Shown here one piece after another: positions 61,148 through 62,250 of a stretch of DNA of 62,250 bases. The first letter of the stretch is position 1. Every line of letters starts with the position of its first letter. This DNA comes from Paraburkholderia gardini. GTDB taxonomy: Bacteria > Pseudomonadota > Gammaproteobacteria > Burkholderiales > Burkholderiaceae. The stretch lies in the NCBI RefSeq assembly GCF_907164575.1, contig NZ_CAJQYY010000034.1, positions 1 through 62,250 on the forward strand, given 5' to 3'. A program made the position numbers and the translations under genes. The notes beneath the pieces were generated by a model that did no database searches, had not been told where the DNA came from, and saw only the letters and a list, made by a program, of their open reading frames with translations.

Positions 61148-61399
61148 ATGATAGAAAAAACCCTCGAACAGATGCGCCGTCAACCCGCCGGCGTCCGGTT
61201 CCTGGCGCTGTTCAACGTATGCGAAGCGTATTTTGGCAAACCGCGCCAGGCCGGCAGCAGTCACGCTGTCTTTAAAACGCCGTGGCCGGGTGATCCCCGT
61301 GTCAACATCCAGAACGATAAAGGCAACGCCAAAGCGTACCAGGTACGTCAGGTCCTCTAAGCCATTGATAAACTGAAAGAGAGCCAGCACGCCCACTGA
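61148..61399 (+). pseudogene. hicA: HicA-family toxin gene with premature stop
   Basis: The product resembles HicA mRNA interferases: EKTLEQMRRQPAGVRFLALF, the catalytic histidine in GSSHAVFKTPWPGD and KAYQVRQVL near the end. A TAA at 61358-61360 interrupts it, after which the same frame continues AIDKLKESQHAH to a TGA at 61397. A single base change (GAA to TAA) explains this. The shortened 70-residue form lacks its last helix. It may be inactive or weak. Confidence 0.78.
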
Positions 61400-61712
61400 T
61401 CACTATACCTACCGCGTAACCTGGTCGCCTGAGGACAACGAGCACGTTGGCCTTTGCGCCGAATTTCCCTCGTTGTCGTGGCTCGCGCGCTCGCCCGATG
61501 CGGCGTTGAAAGGCATCCGCTCGCTCGTCGCGCAGACGGTTGCCGACCTGCGCGAGAACGGCGAACCGGTGCCGGAACCGCTCGCGGAAAAGCGCTATAG
61601 CGGTGAATTCCGCGTCCGGATTCCGCCGGAGCAGCACCGCGCGCTGGCCATGCAGGCCGCGGAGCAGGGCGTCAGTCTGAATCGCCTCGTCAGCATGAAA
61701 CTGGCTGCCTGA
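61398..61712 (+). pseudogene. hicB: HicB-family antitoxin gene lacking a start codon
   Basis: The frame reads HYTYRVTWSPEDNEHVGLCA and ends in a ribbon-helix-helix (FRVRIPPEQHRALAMQAAEQ, SLNRLVSMKLAA). This is the HicB pattern of a partially RNase-H-like domain plus DNA-binding domain. No ATG, GTG or TTG lies at the expected start; the place of ATGAAT reads ACTGAT. The first usable codon is a TTG at 61473, which would remove about 25 residues. With the damaged toxin this suggests a decaying toxin-antitoxin locus. Confidence 0.75.
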
Positions 61713-61802
61713 GCGTCGCTGCGTGTAACCGGGACGCGCCCGAATAAATATGGTCTGGGAACCTGCTGACGCGCGCAGGCCAGTCGTCAAAGCATCAAAG
61801 AC

Positions 61803-61839
61803 AAAAATGCCGTTCAGCTGAACACTGAACGGCATTTTT
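61803..61839. terminator. Bidirectional terminator between hicB and porin
   Basis: AAAAATGCCGTTCAG (61803-61817) and CTGAACGGCATTTTT (61825-61839) form a 15-base perfect stem with A/T-runs on both sides. It serves the porin on the minus strand and the TA locus on the plus strand. Confidence 0.92.
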
Positions 61840-61903
61840 TCTGCTTCTTCCGACGGGCTTTTAAATCTGCTCAAGCCTCGTCGGCGTCTTCACGCTATTG
61901 CGA

Positions 61904-62250
61904 TCAGAACTTGTGACGCAGGCCCACGCGAGCAGCCAGCTGCGTGTTCGCACCAGCCGTACCGAAGTAGCTTGTGCTCGAACCGATCTGTGCCTGCACG
62001 TCGCCGGTTGCCGCGTTGTGACCCGACGCCTGCTGGTAGATGCCGAGCACGTACACGTCGGTGCGCTTGCTCAGTGCATAGTCGACGCTGGCGTCGAACT
62101 GGTTCCAGTGGCCCGAGTTCGCGTCCGACAGGTGCATGTACGTGTAGCCGAGGCCACCCGTCAGCGCCGGCGTGACTGCGTACTTCACGCCCGCTTCATA
62201 GGCTGCGAACGTCGTCGATCCGCCGGTGAGCGGTTCAAGACGCGTGTTCG
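61904..62250 (-). CDS. Gram-negative porin, C-terminal part (runs off the window)
   Basis: The visible 115 residues are typical of the last strands of a Burkholderia general porin: YAVTPALTGGLGYTYMHLSD, NQFDASVDYALSKRTDVYVL, and the C-terminal GLRHKF with terminal phenylalanine that guides outer-membrane assembly. The 5' part lies beyond the right edge. It forms trimeric outer-membrane channels. Confidence 0.93.
   Translation of the reverse strand, partial: NTRLEPLTGGSTTFAAYEAGVKYAVTPALTGGLGYTYMHLSDANSGHWNQFDASVDYALSKRTDVYVLGIYQQASGHNAATGDVQAQIGSSTSYFGTAGANTQLAARVGLRHKF

Overview
The window looks like a chromosome segment of a Burkholderiaceae bacterium (Paraburkholderia, Caballeronia or Burkholderia). 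The signs are high GC with strong third-position G/C bias, a DUF4148 protein, a Gram-negative porin, paired oxalate:formate antiporters with a formyl-CoA transferase, and Burkholderia-type outer-membrane transporters. No rRNA, tRNA or CRISPR array was recognised.

Layout of the host DNA. 0.2-3.0 kb: an ABC importer (two permeases and an ATPase), followed by a histidine kinase and an IS5-type transposase remnant. 5.0-9.3 kb: minus-strand genes for exported and outer-membrane proteins plus a DUF1254/DUF1214 protein, with the remnant of a second copy. 9.8-24.6 kb: an oxalate-type locus with two OxlT-like carriers (one with a 42-residue small subunit), a chemoreceptor, a GntR regulator with three copies of a GTGATATATCAC operator, formyl-CoA transferase, an FAH-fold enzyme, two LysR regulators, an aldehyde dehydrogenase and a ketopantoate-reductase-like enzyme. 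Oxalyl-CoA decarboxylase, the usual partner, is not in the window. 24.8-42.4 kb: ordinary housekeeping and accessory genes (LysE exporter, DUF2252, polysaccharide deacetylase, phytase-like esterase, SDR, sirtuin, DUF938, gnd, cupin, LytM lipoprotein, ltaE, glgP).

The main accessory feature is a 16.9 kb integrated element at 42682-59594. A 17-bp direct repeat bounds it and it splits a host lipoprotein gene: the 3' part of that gene is at the left end (42484-42698) and the 5' part at the right end (59578-60441). The element carries a tyrosine integrase, an AlpA-like regulator, a DUF3987-like ATPase, a second putative replication protein whose gene contains two identical 17-bp palindromes 21 bp apart, two ribbon-helix-helix regulators, a DUF2280-type (terminase small subunit-like) protein, a tape-measure-like protein with a peptidoglycan-hydrolase-like segment, and a baseplate-hub-like protein. 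I find no large terminase, portal, capsid, sheath or tail fibre. This fits a phage satellite that brings its own tail-core parts, or a heavily reduced prophage. A 14-bp palindrome, TGCAAT-NN-ATTGCA, occurs five times in the element, three of them inside genes and always in the same reading frame (Q-S-I-A). I did not see it in the host DNA.

59.6-62.25 kb returns to host sequence: the split lipoprotein gene, a DUF6232 protein, a decayed HicAB toxin-antitoxin pair behind a perfect operator palindrome, and the C-terminus of a porin that runs off the window.
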